NCBI GenBank assembly: GCA_965546615.1
Contig: CBEUVQ010000040.1
Location: forward strand, 1 to 18,748
Direction of reading: 5' to 3'
DNA length: 18,748 nt
DNA from: CBEUVQ01 sp965546615
Lineage (GTDB): Bacteria > Bacillota > Desulfotomaculia > Desulfotomaculales > Desulfohalotomaculaceae
How positions within the stretch are numbered: the stretch's first letter is position 1; every line of letters starts with the position of its first letter. Under the pieces are notes generated by a model, which had not been told where the DNA came from, made no database searches, and saw only the letters and a program-made list of their open reading frames with translations. The position numbers and the translations under genes were made by a program. This document shows, in pieces, positions 7,024 through 13,810 of this stretch.

Positions 7024-7722
7024 TTAAGCCATTAAATAATAGATTTTGTCGGCAGTGCTGATATCGGTGTTCCACTTTCTTATCGGACAACTAATTATTT
7101 GATAAGGAATGCCCAGCGCTTTGACAAATTGGAAAAATTTTTGGTCGTACCACGGAGGGGTCCAAGCGCCCGAGCGGCAGATGTGAACGGCGGATACCGG
7201 AATTCCGGCCGCCAAATCGCTTAAAGCCGGATATTTGATATCATAAATACTGTTCAGCTGCTGAAAATATTCCGGCTTTTCGGCGGTAAACGGGCTGTAA
7301 ATAATGCGCGCCTTTTTAATCTGTTTATCTTTGAAAAGTCTGCCCAACCAGTTGGCGCAGTTTACTTCAAAGCTGAGAGATGCAAGGCCGCCGTAGCCCA
7401 AATCGGCGTGAGCGTCGAAAAGATAGACCGCGGTGCAGTGATTTTTTTTGGCGATATCATAAGACAGGGCATGGGAATCGGAAACATAAACTTTGATACC
7501 GTTATCAAACTTAAAGATGGTTTTTATTTTCTGCCAAAACTTATCGACATCTAAAGATAACCGAAAGTACTTTTGAATGTTTTTTCCCCGCGCCCGTGAC
7601 TGCAGATAGCGTTTGTACCACAAGTCAATTACCGTTTTTTTGTTTTCTGCATATGATCTCATGGTATTTTGCTGCGTGTTGATAAAATAATCCCAGTCAA
7701 CAGATAATAAAGTCTTTTCCAT
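7024..7722 (-). CDS. arginase-like protein, resembles OspR-type peptide arginases (UPF0489-like)
   Basis: The 232-aa protein has the arginase/deacetylase-type metal motif FDAHADLGYG (D103, H105, D107). It also has an S-x-D-x-D motif at the very N-terminus (SVDWDYF: S7, D9, D11), SDSHA (H84), VNCANWLG (120-127) and HICRSGAWTPPW (180-191). In classical arginases the S-x-D-x-D motif comes after D-A-H-x-D, so the order here is altered. That order, plus DWDYF and NCxNW, is what I recall of the OspR-type enzymes that turn arginine into ornithine within ribosomally made peptides. The start is an ATG 7 nt after GGAGG. No signal peptide, so it is cytoplasmic. It has its own promoter and is not clearly linked to trp. 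No precursor peptide is visible nearby, so the substrate is unknown; a free guanidino or amide compound is an alternative. Confidence 0.55.
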   Translation of the reverse strand: MEKTLLSVDWDYFINTQQNTMRSYAENKKTVIDLWYKRYLQSRARGKNIQKYFRLSLDVDKFWQKIKTIFKFDNGIKVYVSDSHALSYDIAKKNHCTAVYLFDAHADLGYGGLASLSFEVNCANWLGRLFKDKQIKKARIIYSPFTAEKPEYFQQLNSIYDIKYPALSDLAAGIPVSAVHICRSGAWTPPWYDQKFFQFVKALGIPYQIISCPIRKWNTDISTADKIYYLMA

Positions 7723-7771
7723 GATACCACCTCCGCCGGAGAATTTTTGTAACTGGAAATCTTTGTCTAAT

Positions 7772-7799
7772 ATTTTATTACTGCTGCTGCTGCAGTCAA
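7772..7799 (-). promoter_or_regulatory. promoter of the arginase-like gene
   Basis: Minus strand: TTGACT (7799-7794), 16-nt spacer made of CAG repeats, TAAAAT (7777-7772); five of six matches in each box. It lies about 50 nt upstream of the ATG at 7722. Predicted from sequence only. Confidence 0.55.
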
Positions 7800-7857
7800 C
7801 AGGGGAGATGAGGGATTATTTGTCAACAGCGGCAATTGTGCCCGGGCTTTCCCGAAT

Positions 7858-7887
7858 TTCATAATTATTGGAAGGAATTTTTATACT
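7858..7887 (+). promoter_or_regulatory. promoter of the molybdate/tungstate transport operon
   Basis: TTCATA (7858-7863), 18-nt spacer, TATACT (7882-7887). The -10 is good and the -35 moderate. A transcript starting near 7894 would carry the whole riboswitch and terminator. The 490-nt stretch from 7723 to 8212 holds this promoter, the divergent promoter for the arginase-like gene, the TGTCGAA repeats, the riboswitch and its terminator. The tail 8124-8197 has only a small CGGCA/TGCCG hairpin (8161-8175). Confidence 0.5.
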
Positions 7888-7889
7888 GA

Positions 7890-7916
7890 TGTCGAAAAAT
7901 TTATGTCGAAAAATTT
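7890..7916 (+). repeat. tandem 13-nt direct repeat matching Spo0A boxes
   Basis: TGTCGAAAAATTT occurs at 7890-7902 and again at 7904-7916. Each copy contains TGTCGAA, the Spo0A (0A) box consensus of spore-forming Firmicutes. The copies start 14 nt apart and lie at and just after the predicted transcript start, where a bound protein would block transcription. Regulation by Spo0A is inferred; the surrounding sequence is very AT-rich. Confidence 0.45.
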
Positions 7917-7944
7917 TTTTGAAAAATATTCAGCATGAAAAAAA

Positions 7945-8033
7945 TTTCTCCGAGCCTGCTTGCCCACACCGTTGGGGGGGTAGGCCGATAGGGTATATTT
8001 GGTAACGAATATGCCTCCCGGTGCGGAAAGGAG
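7945..8033 (+). promoter_or_regulatory. molybdenum/tungsten cofactor (Moco/Tuco-type) riboswitch aptamer
   Basis: The order of conserved blocks matches the Moco RNA motif: CTCCGAGCC (7948-7956), CACCG (7967-7971), a G run, GGCCGATA, then GCCTCCCGGTG (8013-8023) and GGAAAGGAG (8025-8033). Visible pairings are CTCC/GGAG at the base, CACCG with CGGTG (8019-8023), GGG-t-AGGC (7978-7985) with GCCTCCC (8013-8019), and ATATT (7995-7999) with AATAT (8008-8012), capped by a GTAA tetraloop (8002-8005), a GNRA loop as in this riboswitch class. It is compact, so it may be the Tuco variant lacking one stem. It precedes a transporter for the metal oxyanion. Ligand choice (Mo or W cofactor) cannot be read from sequence. 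Confidence 0.82.
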
Positions 8034-8088
8034 TTATAAAGTGAACTTAAAGGACGGAATAAGCTGATTATTATGTTCTTTAGCTCCT

Positions 8089-8123
8089 ATACCCGCATGA
8101 CTTAGTTCTGCGGGTATTTTTTT
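8089..8123 (+). terminator. riboswitch-controlled intrinsic terminator
   Basis: ATACCCGCA (8089-8097) and TGCGGGTAT (8109-8117) form a perfect 9-bp stem with an 11-nt loop, followed by a T run (8117-8123). The 5' arm can instead pair with the aptamer's 3' strand: TGCGG (8022-8026) with CCGCA (8093-8097), and AGGAG (8029-8033) with CTCCT (8084-8088). Aptamer plus terminator and this antiterminator are mutually exclusive, so ligand binding should switch the operon off. Confidence 0.88.
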
Positions 8124-8212
8124 GCGGCAGCGGTTCGGAGGGAAGGGAGGAATAATCTTCCGGCAGTAATTGCCGACCACTGATTACCAAATTTTACAGG
8201 AGGTTGTGTACC

Positions 8213-9019
8213 ATGAAAAAGTTTATTTCTTTATTAATGATGATGCTGCTCGCCTCAGCACTGCTGCTTGCGGGCTGCGGCGGCGAACAGCCGGCGGAGC
8301 AGTCAAACGGGGACAATGCTGCAGACAGCGGTTTAAAGCAGTTTGAGGGCCAAGAACTCAATTTGTTTGCCGCTGCCGGGATGAAAAAGTCGATGGATGA
8401 AGTTATTGCTGCTTTTCAGCAGCAGAGCGGGGCGACGGTGCACGTAAACTACGGCCCGTCCGGCGGTTTATTTGCCCAAATTCAGCAGAATCAGCCGTGT
8501 GATTTATATTATTCCGCCGATTGGCTGTACATTGAAAAGGTGGATGAAGCGGGCAAATTGGAAGAAGGGCAAAAGTTTTTGAAGGACAGCATAGTGCTGG
8601 TTGTTTCTGAGGAAGGCAGCGAGAAAGTGAAAAGCATGCAGGATTTAACCAAACCCGATGTCAGCTTGGTAATTGCCGACAAACAGGCCCCGGTGGGGGT
8701 TTATTCTGAGAACGCCTTAAACAGCTTGGGCTTGATGGATAAACTGGGCGACAACATTAAGGCGCGTCCCAGCACCGTCAACCAGGTGGCGATTATGGTG
8801 AAGGAAAACCAGGTGGATGCCGGTATGGTACTTAACACCGTCGCCAACGGCAACGGTTTGGAAGCGGTAGAAGTAATCGATGAAGAACACACCGGCGAGA
8901 TTATTTTCGGCACAGCGATTATCAAAGGCGGCAGCACCGAACTGGCGCGAGCTTTCAGAGATTTTGCCGCTGAAAACATGGATATTTTTGAAAAGTACGG
9001 ATGGAAGGCTTATGAATAA
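8213..9019 (+). CDS. modA: molybdate/tungstate ABC transporter, substrate-binding lipoprotein
   Basis: The 268-aa protein is the extracellular oxyanion-binding component. MKKFISLL and a hydrophobic stretch end in the lipobox LLAGC (C22), so it is a membrane-anchored lipoprotein. After an acidic, low-complexity linker the ModA-type fold begins at LNLFAAAGMKKSMDEV (residues about 50-65), then VNYGPSGGLFAQI and CDLYYSADWLYIEK, with VNQVAIMVKENQVDAGMVLNT in the second lobe. The usual ModA ligand serine in the AAASL motif is glycine here (AAAGM). This is not the TTTS motif of TupA. I take the ATG at 8213 (AGGAGG with 9-nt spacing) over the TTG at 8204. Metal specificity (Mo or W) is open. First gene after the cofactor riboswitch; overlaps the permease gene by 8 nt. 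Confidence 0.85.
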   Translation: MKKFISLLMMMLLASALLLAGCGGEQPAEQSNGDNAADSGLKQFEGQELNLFAAAGMKKSMDEVIAAFQQQSGATVHVNYGPSGGLFAQIQQNQPCDLYYSADWLYIEKVDEAGKLEEGQKFLKDSIVLVVSEEGSEKVKSMQDLTKPDVSLVIADKQAPVGVYSENALNSLGLMDKLGDNIKARPSTVNQVAIMVKENQVDAGMVLNTVANGNGLEAVEVIDEEHTGEIIFGTAIIKGGSTELARAFRDFAAENMDIFEKYGWKAYE

Positions 9020-9779
9020 GACAGTAATTAACTGTATTTTTCTGCCGCTGTTTTTTCTGCTGATTGTATTTCCGGTAGCAGCGCTGGCAATAAACCTTGA
9101 TATTGAAGGTGTTAAGGCGACGTTTGCCGACCGCTACTTTTGGGACAGCTTAAAAAACACCATTATTGCGGCAGCGCTGTCGGCGGCACTTGCCGTTGTT
9201 GTTGCCGTCGGCTTTGCTTACTATTATCTTTTTCACCGCGATTCGCTGATTTACCGCATCGCCAACTTGTTTAACGATCTGCCGATTGCGCTGCCCCACA
9301 CCGTCGCCGGCTTGGCACTGCTGCTTGCTTTCGGCAGAAACACTTTCGGCTTTATCGGTGAAACCGGGGTGGCGTTTTCGCTGGTAGCGGTGGTGCTGGC
9401 TATGTTTTTTGTTTCTTATTCGCTGGCGGCACGCACTTTGGTATCCGGCGTTGACCGGATGGATAAAGAGGTTATCGATGTAGCGCGCACGCTGGGGGAT
9501 AACACCGCACAGGCTTACTTTCGCGTAGTGCTGCCCACGATGGGCGAAGCGCTGCTTTCGGGATATATTCTCGGCTTTTCACGGGCGGTCAGCGAGTTTG
9601 CCGCAGTGATTATGTTCGGCGGCAACCTTCCCGGCTCGACACAGGTTTTGGCATCTTATGTTTTTACCAAGGTAGAAGTAGGGGATTTGGAGATGGCGGT
9701 AACGGCCGCGGTTTTCTGCGTGCTGCTTTCGCTGTTGATTGTTTCGCTGCTCGGTTTTAGGAGGATTAAACATGCTTAA
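9012..9779 (+). CDS. modB: molybdate/tungstate ABC transporter permease
   Basis: The 255-aa integral membrane protein forms the transport channel. About six hydrophobic segments are visible, the first at residues 7-29. The EAA loop that contacts the ATPase reads DVARTLGDNTAQAYFRVVLP with the conserved glycine, and DLPIALPHTVAGLALLLAFG precedes it, both typical of ModB/CysT-type permeases. The ATG at 9012 lies inside the binding-protein gene (8-nt overlap); an open frame further upstream is antisense-like and lacks membrane features. It overlaps the ATPase gene by 8 nt, so the three genes are translationally coupled. Confidence 0.88.
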   Translation: MNKTVINCIFLPLFFLLIVFPVAALAINLDIEGVKATFADRYFWDSLKNTIIAAALSAALAVVVAVGFAYYYLFHRDSLIYRIANLFNDLPIALPHTVAGLALLLAFGRNTFGFIGETGVAFSLVAVVLAMFFVSYSLAARTLVSGVDRMDKEVIDVARTLGDNTAQAYFRVVLPTMGEALLSGYILGFSRAVSEFAAVIMFGGNLPGSTQVLASYVFTKVEVGDLEMAVTAAVFCVLLSLLIVSLLGFRRIKHA

Positions 9780-10446
9780 AGTTGTGGGAATAAAAAAGTG
9801 CTACGGGAAGGACACGGTATTGGAAAATGCAGCGCTGCAGGTTGGTACGGAAATTAAAGCGCTGATTGGGTTAAACGGCAGCGGCAAATCCACACTGCTG
9901 AAAATCATTGCGGGAATAGTGCCGGCAGACGAAGGGCAAATTTTGTTTGGCGATGAGGATGTCACCGCGCTTCCGCCGGAACGCCGCAGTGTCGGTTATG
10001 TTCCTCAGCATCCGGCGCTGTTTAAACACCTGACGGTGGAAGAAAATATTCGCTACGGAATGCGCAGCGGCAGAGGAACAGAAGAAGATTTTCGCCGCAC
10101 GGTGGAGATGCTGGATCTGCAAAAGGTGCTTAAGAAAAAGCCGCATGAGTTGAGCGGCGGCTATCAGAGCAGAACCAGCCTGGCCAGATCACTTGTTCCG
10201 CGTCCGCGGGTTATTCTGCTGGATGAGCCGTTAAACGGCGTGGATGCGGCACTTAAAGGAAAAATGCTGCCGGAGTTCAGAAAGGCGCTGCAGGCGGCAG
10301 GTGTGCCCGTTCTCTTTGTGACGCACGATGCTGAAGAAGCCGAGCTGCTGGCCGACAGTTTTGCCGTTATCGTCAGCGGGCAGGTGCGCATGCTGAACAG
10401 CGCATCTGAAGCGTTTGAACATCTGCGCGGCCCAAAATTAAGTTAA
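9772..10446 (+). CDS. modC: molybdate/tungstate ABC transporter ATP-binding protein
   Basis: The 224-aa ATPase powers import. Motifs: Walker A GLNGSGKST (33-41), Q-loop VPQH (Q79), signature LSGGYQ (127-132, tyrosine where most proteins have glutamine), Walker B VILLDEP (147-153), and H-loop FVTHD (H185). It ends about 40 residues after the H-loop, so it lacks the C-terminal MOP/TOBE oxyanion-sensing domain of classic ModC (about 350 aa). Control by metal is therefore more likely through the riboswitch than through the ATPase. TupC/WtpC-type tungstate transporters are the alternative assignment. ATG at 9772 with AGGAGG at 7-nt spacing. Confidence 0.87.
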   Translation: MLKVVGIKKCYGKDTVLENAALQVGTEIKALIGLNGSGKSTLLKIIAGIVPADEGQILFGDEDVTALPPERRSVGYVPQHPALFKHLTVEENIRYGMRSGRGTEEDFRRTVEMLDLQKVLKKKPHELSGGYQSRTSLARSLVPRPRVILLDEPLNGVDAALKGKMLPEFRKALQAAGVPVLFVTHDAEEAELLADSFAVIVSGQVRMLNSASEAFEHLRGPKLS

Positions 10447-10485
10447 AAATGGGGTTTTTTATACAAATGTTTTTTGATTTTGTTG

Positions 10486-10519
10486 AACCTCTGCAGAATA
10501 ATGCAGGGGTTATTTTTTT
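10486..10519 (+). terminator. intrinsic terminator of the transport operon
   Basis: AACCTCTGCA (10486-10495) pairs with TGCAGGGGTT (10502-10511) over 10 bp, one pair being G-U, with a 6-nt loop and a T run at 10513-10519. It lies 40 nt after the ATPase stop codon. The remaining 10520-10657 is very AT-rich and presumably holds the promoter of the next gene, but I cannot pick boxes with confidence. Confidence 0.85.
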
Positions 10520-10657
10520 GTTTGCTCATTTGTTATTTTGGCAGTTAAAAAGCAGTAATATAACAAATATTAATATAAAATATAAAGGGTTTTTATGCCG
10601 ATAAATCATATATTTAATAAGTGGCTGTTTATTTTATGAAAGAAGGTTGAAGAAACA

Positions 10658-11584
10658 TTGCAGGAAAAAAGCAGCTGTGTGCAAAAACAAGTTCCGTTTC
10701 AGGTGAACTGGCGGATTTGGCTTAAGCTGGCGGTTAGTTTAGGCCTGCTTGCTTACATTATCGGCAAAATTCCCTTTGCCGATTTAAAGGCGGCACTGCT
10801 TCACGCCAATCTGCCGAAGTTTTTGCTGGCTTTTTTGCTGGTTAACTTGTGTATGGCGGTAAGTGCGGTAAAGTGGCGGCCGCTTTTGACGGTACTGCAG
10901 ATAAACATTCCGCTGCACCGCCTGCTGGGTGTTTATTATATCGGTCTTTTCGCCAATAATTTTTTGCCTTCAAGCATCGGCGGCGATGCTCTAAGAATTT
11001 ATCACGTGGCCAAAGATTCGGGAAAGACTGCCGAGGCGGCGGCTTCGGTGGTAGGTGAACGGCTGTTGGCGTCGCTGGCGCTGGTCTTTACGGCGGCGGC
11101 AGCGATGTTTTTTCTGTCCAACCAGAATGCCGCGCAGATTTACCGGTATGTTGGCGTACTGGCGGTGGTCTGCGCTGTTTTGACGGCAGTTATCTTTTAT
11201 TATCCTTTTCAAGAGACGGGGCGCCTCGGGCGCTTTTTGTGCCGCTTAAGCGAGTATAAAAAATATCCCGGTACATTGGCGCTGGTGCTGCTGCTTTCTT
11301 TTGTGTTTCAAGCATGCATGGTGCTGGCCAATGTTTATATCTTCGGCGCGCTGGGGGTACAGCTGCCGGTTTATCTGCATTTTGTGTATGTACCGGTGAT
11401 TATGGCTGTTTCTATGCTGCCGCTGTCGATAAACGGCTTGGGTGTGCGGGAAGGGATGTATGTGCTGTTTTACGGTTTTGCCGGGGTGGACAGTGCCACC
11501 GCTCTGCTGTGTTCGCTGCTGTTTTTTACGCAGATTACGGTAAGCAGCTTGGCGGGAGGAATTATCATGATGCTTCGCAAATAG
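10658..11584 (+). CDS. flippase-like membrane protein (lysylphosphatidylglycerol synthase TM domain / YbhN family, UPF0104)
   Basis: The 308-aa polytopic membrane protein has about eight hydrophobic segments and the family signatures GLFANNFLPSSIGGDALRIY (about 90-109), VVGERLLASLAL, and GLGVREG near the C-terminus. Family members (PF03706) are thought to move lipids or lipid-linked molecules across the membrane; they lack the catalytic synthase domain of MprF. The start is a TTG (10658), 11 nt after an AGAAGG site, so it is not firm. The next gene begins 9 nt after its stop, so the two are probably one transcript. In related clusters such a protein accompanies glycosyltransferases like those downstream, which would fit export of a lipid-linked product, but that is inference. 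Confidence 0.8.
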   Translation: MQEKSSCVQKQVPFQVNWRIWLKLAVSLGLLAYIIGKIPFADLKAALLHANLPKFLLAFLLVNLCMAVSAVKWRPLLTVLQINIPLHRLLGVYYIGLFANNFLPSSIGGDALRIYHVAKDSGKTAEAAASVVGERLLASLALVFTAAAAMFFLSNQNAAQIYRYVGVLAVVCAVLTAVIFYYPFQETGRLGRFLCRLSEYKKYPGTLALVLLLSFVFQACMVLANVYIFGALGVQLPVYLHFVYVPVIMAVSMLPLSINGLGVREGMYVLFYGFAGVDSATALLCSLLFFTQITVSSLAGGIIMMLRK

Positions 11585-11593
11585 GGGGAAACT

Positions 11594-12052
11594 ATGAATA
11601 ATCTGCATCAAGAAGTAACAAAACGAGCGGAAAAATATTTTGCCCAGGGTTTTAACTGCGCTCAGGCGGTGGCGCTGAGCAATTTAGAGCTTTTGGGCGG
11701 ACAGACCGGCGGGGTTGTTCAGCTGGCCGCCGGGTTAGGGCATGGAATGAATGCCGGCTGTACATGCGGCGCTTTGTCCGGCGGGGTGCTGGCTATCGGC
11801 AGCATGCTTGCCGGTGAACAGGCTAAAGGATTTGATAAGCAGGTGGTGAAGGCTTCTGCCGAACTGCACCGCAGATTTGTGCAGGAATTTGGCTCCACCT
11901 GCTGCCGCACTTTGCGCAAAAAATTATCTCCGTTAAAAAATGCCCGCTGCAAACACATTACAGCGGTTACTGCCGGCATTACGCTGGAGGTGCTGCAGAA
12001 CAGCGGTGCAGCGCAGTCATCGTCATCTTTTGTCGGTGTACATTCTTCTTAA
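11594..12052 (+). CDS. C_GCAxxG_C_C family protein (probable redox-active, cysteine-rich)
   Basis: The 152-aa soluble protein has six cysteines in the family pattern: C22 in GFNCAQAV, C56 and C58 in GCTCGALSGG, C103-C104 in GSTCCRTL, and C119 in ARCKHITAVTAG. The family (PF09719) is common in anaerobes and is often found next to redox or metal-related genes. The cysteines suggest a metal site or disulfide chemistry; the true reaction is unknown to me. A GGGGG site precedes the ATG by 5 nt. The last 20 residues are serine-rich and beyond the conserved core. Its 3' end overlaps the oppositely oriented transferase gene by 30 bp. Confidence 0.85.
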   Translation: MNNLHQEVTKRAEKYFAQGFNCAQAVALSNLELLGGQTGGVVQLAAGLGHGMNAGCTCGALSGGVLAIGSMLAGEQAKGFDKQVVKASAELHRRFVQEFGSTCCRTLRKKLSPLKNARCKHITAVTAGITLEVLQNSGAAQSSSSFVGVHSS

Positions 12053-12709
12053 ATCTTCCGGTTTGGCTCCCAAAAGGTAGAGGATTTTTATTTTGTGCAT
12101 CAGCCAAGCGGTCTGCCATTTGCCGTTGATCAACCAGCGGCGGGCGGAGGTAACTGCCGGCCCGGGCAGCAGCACTGTTTTTCCCGCCCGTTTCAATTTG
12201 CGGGATATCTCCCAGTCTTCCAGCAGCGGAATGTTTGGAAACCCGCCGATTTGCTCAAAAACTTTTCGCCGGACAAAAATTGCTTGGTCGCCGAAATAAA
12301 TGCGGGTGAGTGCCGCCCGCAGGTTGGAGCCCAATGACGCCAAGTAAAAGAACAGCCCGGGGTAATCGATTTTTACCTTAAAAGCACCGCCAACCACGCG
12401 CGGATCTTCTAATGCTTTGTAAATTTGAGTTAAAGCGCTGTCCGGCAGTTGGGTATCACAGTGCAAAAACAGCAGAATATCGCCTGCTGCATGGCGGGCG
12501 CCGAAATTCATCTGCACCGCCCGTCCTTTGGGGGCAGCAGCTACTTTGACGCCTGACGCCAGTTTGACGGTGTCGTCGGTGCTGCCGCCGTCCGCGACGA
12601 TAATTTCCGGCACACCCATCGCTTTTAAACGGTTTACTGCAGCGGCAACGGTTGCTTCTTCGTTATAAGTTGGAATGATGACGCTGATGGTTGGTTTAGT
12701 TTTTATCAT
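12023..12709 (-). CDS. glycosyltransferase family 2, TIGR04283 type (rSAM/selenodomain-associated transferase 2)
   Basis: The 228-aa GT-A fold protein has ISVIIPTYNEE (8-18), the nucleotide-binding ADGGSTDDT (39-47), the DxD-like LHCDTQLP (82-89), GDQAIFVRR (140-148) and the catalytic-region LEDWEISRKL (163-172). This matches the small GT2 proteins found beside ArsS-type radical SAM genes. It lacks membrane segments. It is the only gene of the cluster on the minus strand, ending tail-to-tail inside the C_GCAxxG_C_C gene and starting 64 nt from the divergent transferase gene. The ATG (12709) has only a weak A-rich ribosome site. The sugar donor and acceptor are unknown. Confidence 0.85.
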   Translation of the reverse strand: MIKTKPTISVIIPTYNEEATVAAAVNRLKAMGVPEIIVADGGSTDDTVKLASGVKVAAAPKGRAVQMNFGARHAAGDILLFLHCDTQLPDSALTQIYKALEDPRVVGGAFKVKIDYPGLFFYLASLGSNLRAALTRIYFGDQAIFVRRKVFEQIGGFPNIPLLEDWEISRKLKRAGKTVLLPGPAVTSARRWLINGKWQTAWLMHKIKILYLLGAKPEDLRRMYTDKR

Positions 12710-12773
12710 AATTTTTTTTGTTCGATATCGGGCGTTTTAAATCCTGCTTAACTTCATCACAGGGGGTGGAAAG

Positions 12774-13487
12774 GTGGGTAAACCGGCACTGGTAATTATG
12801 GCCAAGGTGCCTTCAGCGGGGGGGAAAAGCCGTCTAAAGTCTGTACTGTCCCCGGCGCAGCGGGAAGAGCTGCAGTGGGCATTTCTTAAAGATATTTTGG
12901 ATAAAGTTCGGCAAATAAAGAATATCACCGTTTTTTTGGCACTGACGCCTAAAGAACAGATAAATGAAGTAAAAAAAGCACTGGGCGGGGAAGTGCGCAT
13001 CATTTCTCAGCCTGACGGCGACTTGGGAGAAAGAATGTGTTTGACGGCCGACAGGCTGTTTGAGCAGGGGTTTCAATCGGTGCTGATTGTCGGCAGCGAT
13101 ATTCCCACGTTATCACCGCATCATTTGACGCAGGCGCTGCAGGCGCTGCAAAAAAAAGCGGCGGTGCTGGGGCCTACCGATGACGGAGGCTATTACTTAA
13201 TTGGCATGTCCCGTCTTGAAAAGAAAATCTTTGCCGGAATAAACTGGGGCACAGGTGAAGTGCTGCGGCAGACGCTGGCCGCCTGTCAAAAAAGCGGCCT
13301 GTCTTACAGTCTGCTGCCGCCGCTGGCGGACATCGACCGGCCGGAAGATCTGCTTGTTTTACAAAAAACGTTAACTTTGGCCGATGACAGCGCTGCTTGG
13401 TTTCCCCGGCGAACGGCGGATTTTTTAAATAGATGTCAATTATTCGGGAAGGAAGAGGTGTATGAAAACTTATTACAATCCCGCTGA
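12774..13487 (+). CDS. TIGR04282-type glycosyltransferase/nucleotidyltransferase (rSAM/selenodomain-associated transferase 1)
   Basis: The 237-aa protein has the MobA/CofC-like nucleotidyltransferase fold: N-terminal MAKVPSAGGKSRLK (9-22), the phosphate loop with K11, K18 and R20, QPDGDLGERM, LIVGSDIPTLSP, and GPTDDGGYYLIGM with metal-binding aspartates. These are diagnostic of the TIGR04282 family placed beside ArsS-like radical SAM genes. The start is GTG (12774) after an AGGGGGTGG site. The 3' end overlaps the AhpD-like gene by 26 nt, so the two are coupled. Its substrate is not known; a sugar nucleotide or phosphosugar is the usual guess. Confidence 0.85.
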   Translation: MGKPALVIMAKVPSAGGKSRLKSVLSPAQREELQWAFLKDILDKVRQIKNITVFLALTPKEQINEVKKALGGEVRIISQPDGDLGERMCLTADRLFEQGFQSVLIVGSDIPTLSPHHLTQALQALQKKAAVLGPTDDGGYYLIGMSRLEKKIFAGINWGTGEVLRQTLAACQKSGLSYSLLPPLADIDRPEDLLVLQKTLTLADDSAAWFPRRTADFLNRCQLFGKEEVYENLLQSR

Positions 13488-13794
13488 TTTGGCTAAATTT
13501 GACACAATGGGAGAAGAAGCCCCCGAGCTGTGGAAAAAATTTATCAGTTACTATGGGGCGGTGTTTCAGGAAGGAGCGCTCAGCGCCCGGGAAAAAGCGT
13601 TAATTGCTCTTGCCGTTGCCCATGCGGTGCAGTGCCCGTACTGCATCGATTCTTATACCAAAGATTGTTTGGAAAAGGGCGCAAATGAAGAACAAATGAC
13701 TGAAGCCGTTCATGTAGCGGCGGCCATTCGCGGCGGGGCGGCGCTGGTTCACGGTGTGCAGATGAAAAATATCATCGATAAATTAACATTTTAA
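13462..13794 (+). CDS. AhpD-like / carboxymuconolactone decarboxylase family protein, arsenosugar-cluster type
   Basis: The 110-aa alpha-helical protein has a CxxC redox pair, C58 and C61, in HAVQCPYCIDSYTKDC, followed by C69 where AhpD enzymes have a histidine-containing CxxCxxxH. This form with CPYCIDSYT is the 'peroxidase-like' protein that accompanies ArsS-type radical SAM proteins. It probably carries out thiol or peroxide chemistry, or reduces an arsenic or selenium species, but the reaction is not proven. GGAAGGAAGAGG lies just before the ATG. It overlaps the preceding transferase by 26 nt and is followed 16 nt later by the radical SAM gene. Confidence 0.88.
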   Translation: MKTYYNPADLAKFDTMGEEAPELWKKFISYYGAVFQEGALSAREKALIALAVAHAVQCPYCIDSYTKDCLEKGANEEQMTEAVHVAAAIRGGAALVHGVQMKNIIDKLTF

Positions 13795-13810
13795 CTAAAG
13801 GAGCAGGTGT

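Noticed and set aside
7785..7795. CTG trinucleotide run
   Set aside because: Only four to five units; it forms the spacer of the divergent promoter and needs no special explanation.
8041..8067. Leader peptide (GTG, 8 codons, TGA) after AAAGGAG
   Set aside because: The apparent ribosome site is the conserved 3' strand of the riboswitch aptamer; the tiny ORF is most likely chance.
7723..8200. RiPP precursor gene next to the arginase-like gene
   Set aside because: No short ORF with a ribosome site and Arg-containing core is visible; the stretch is accounted for by promoters and the riboswitch.
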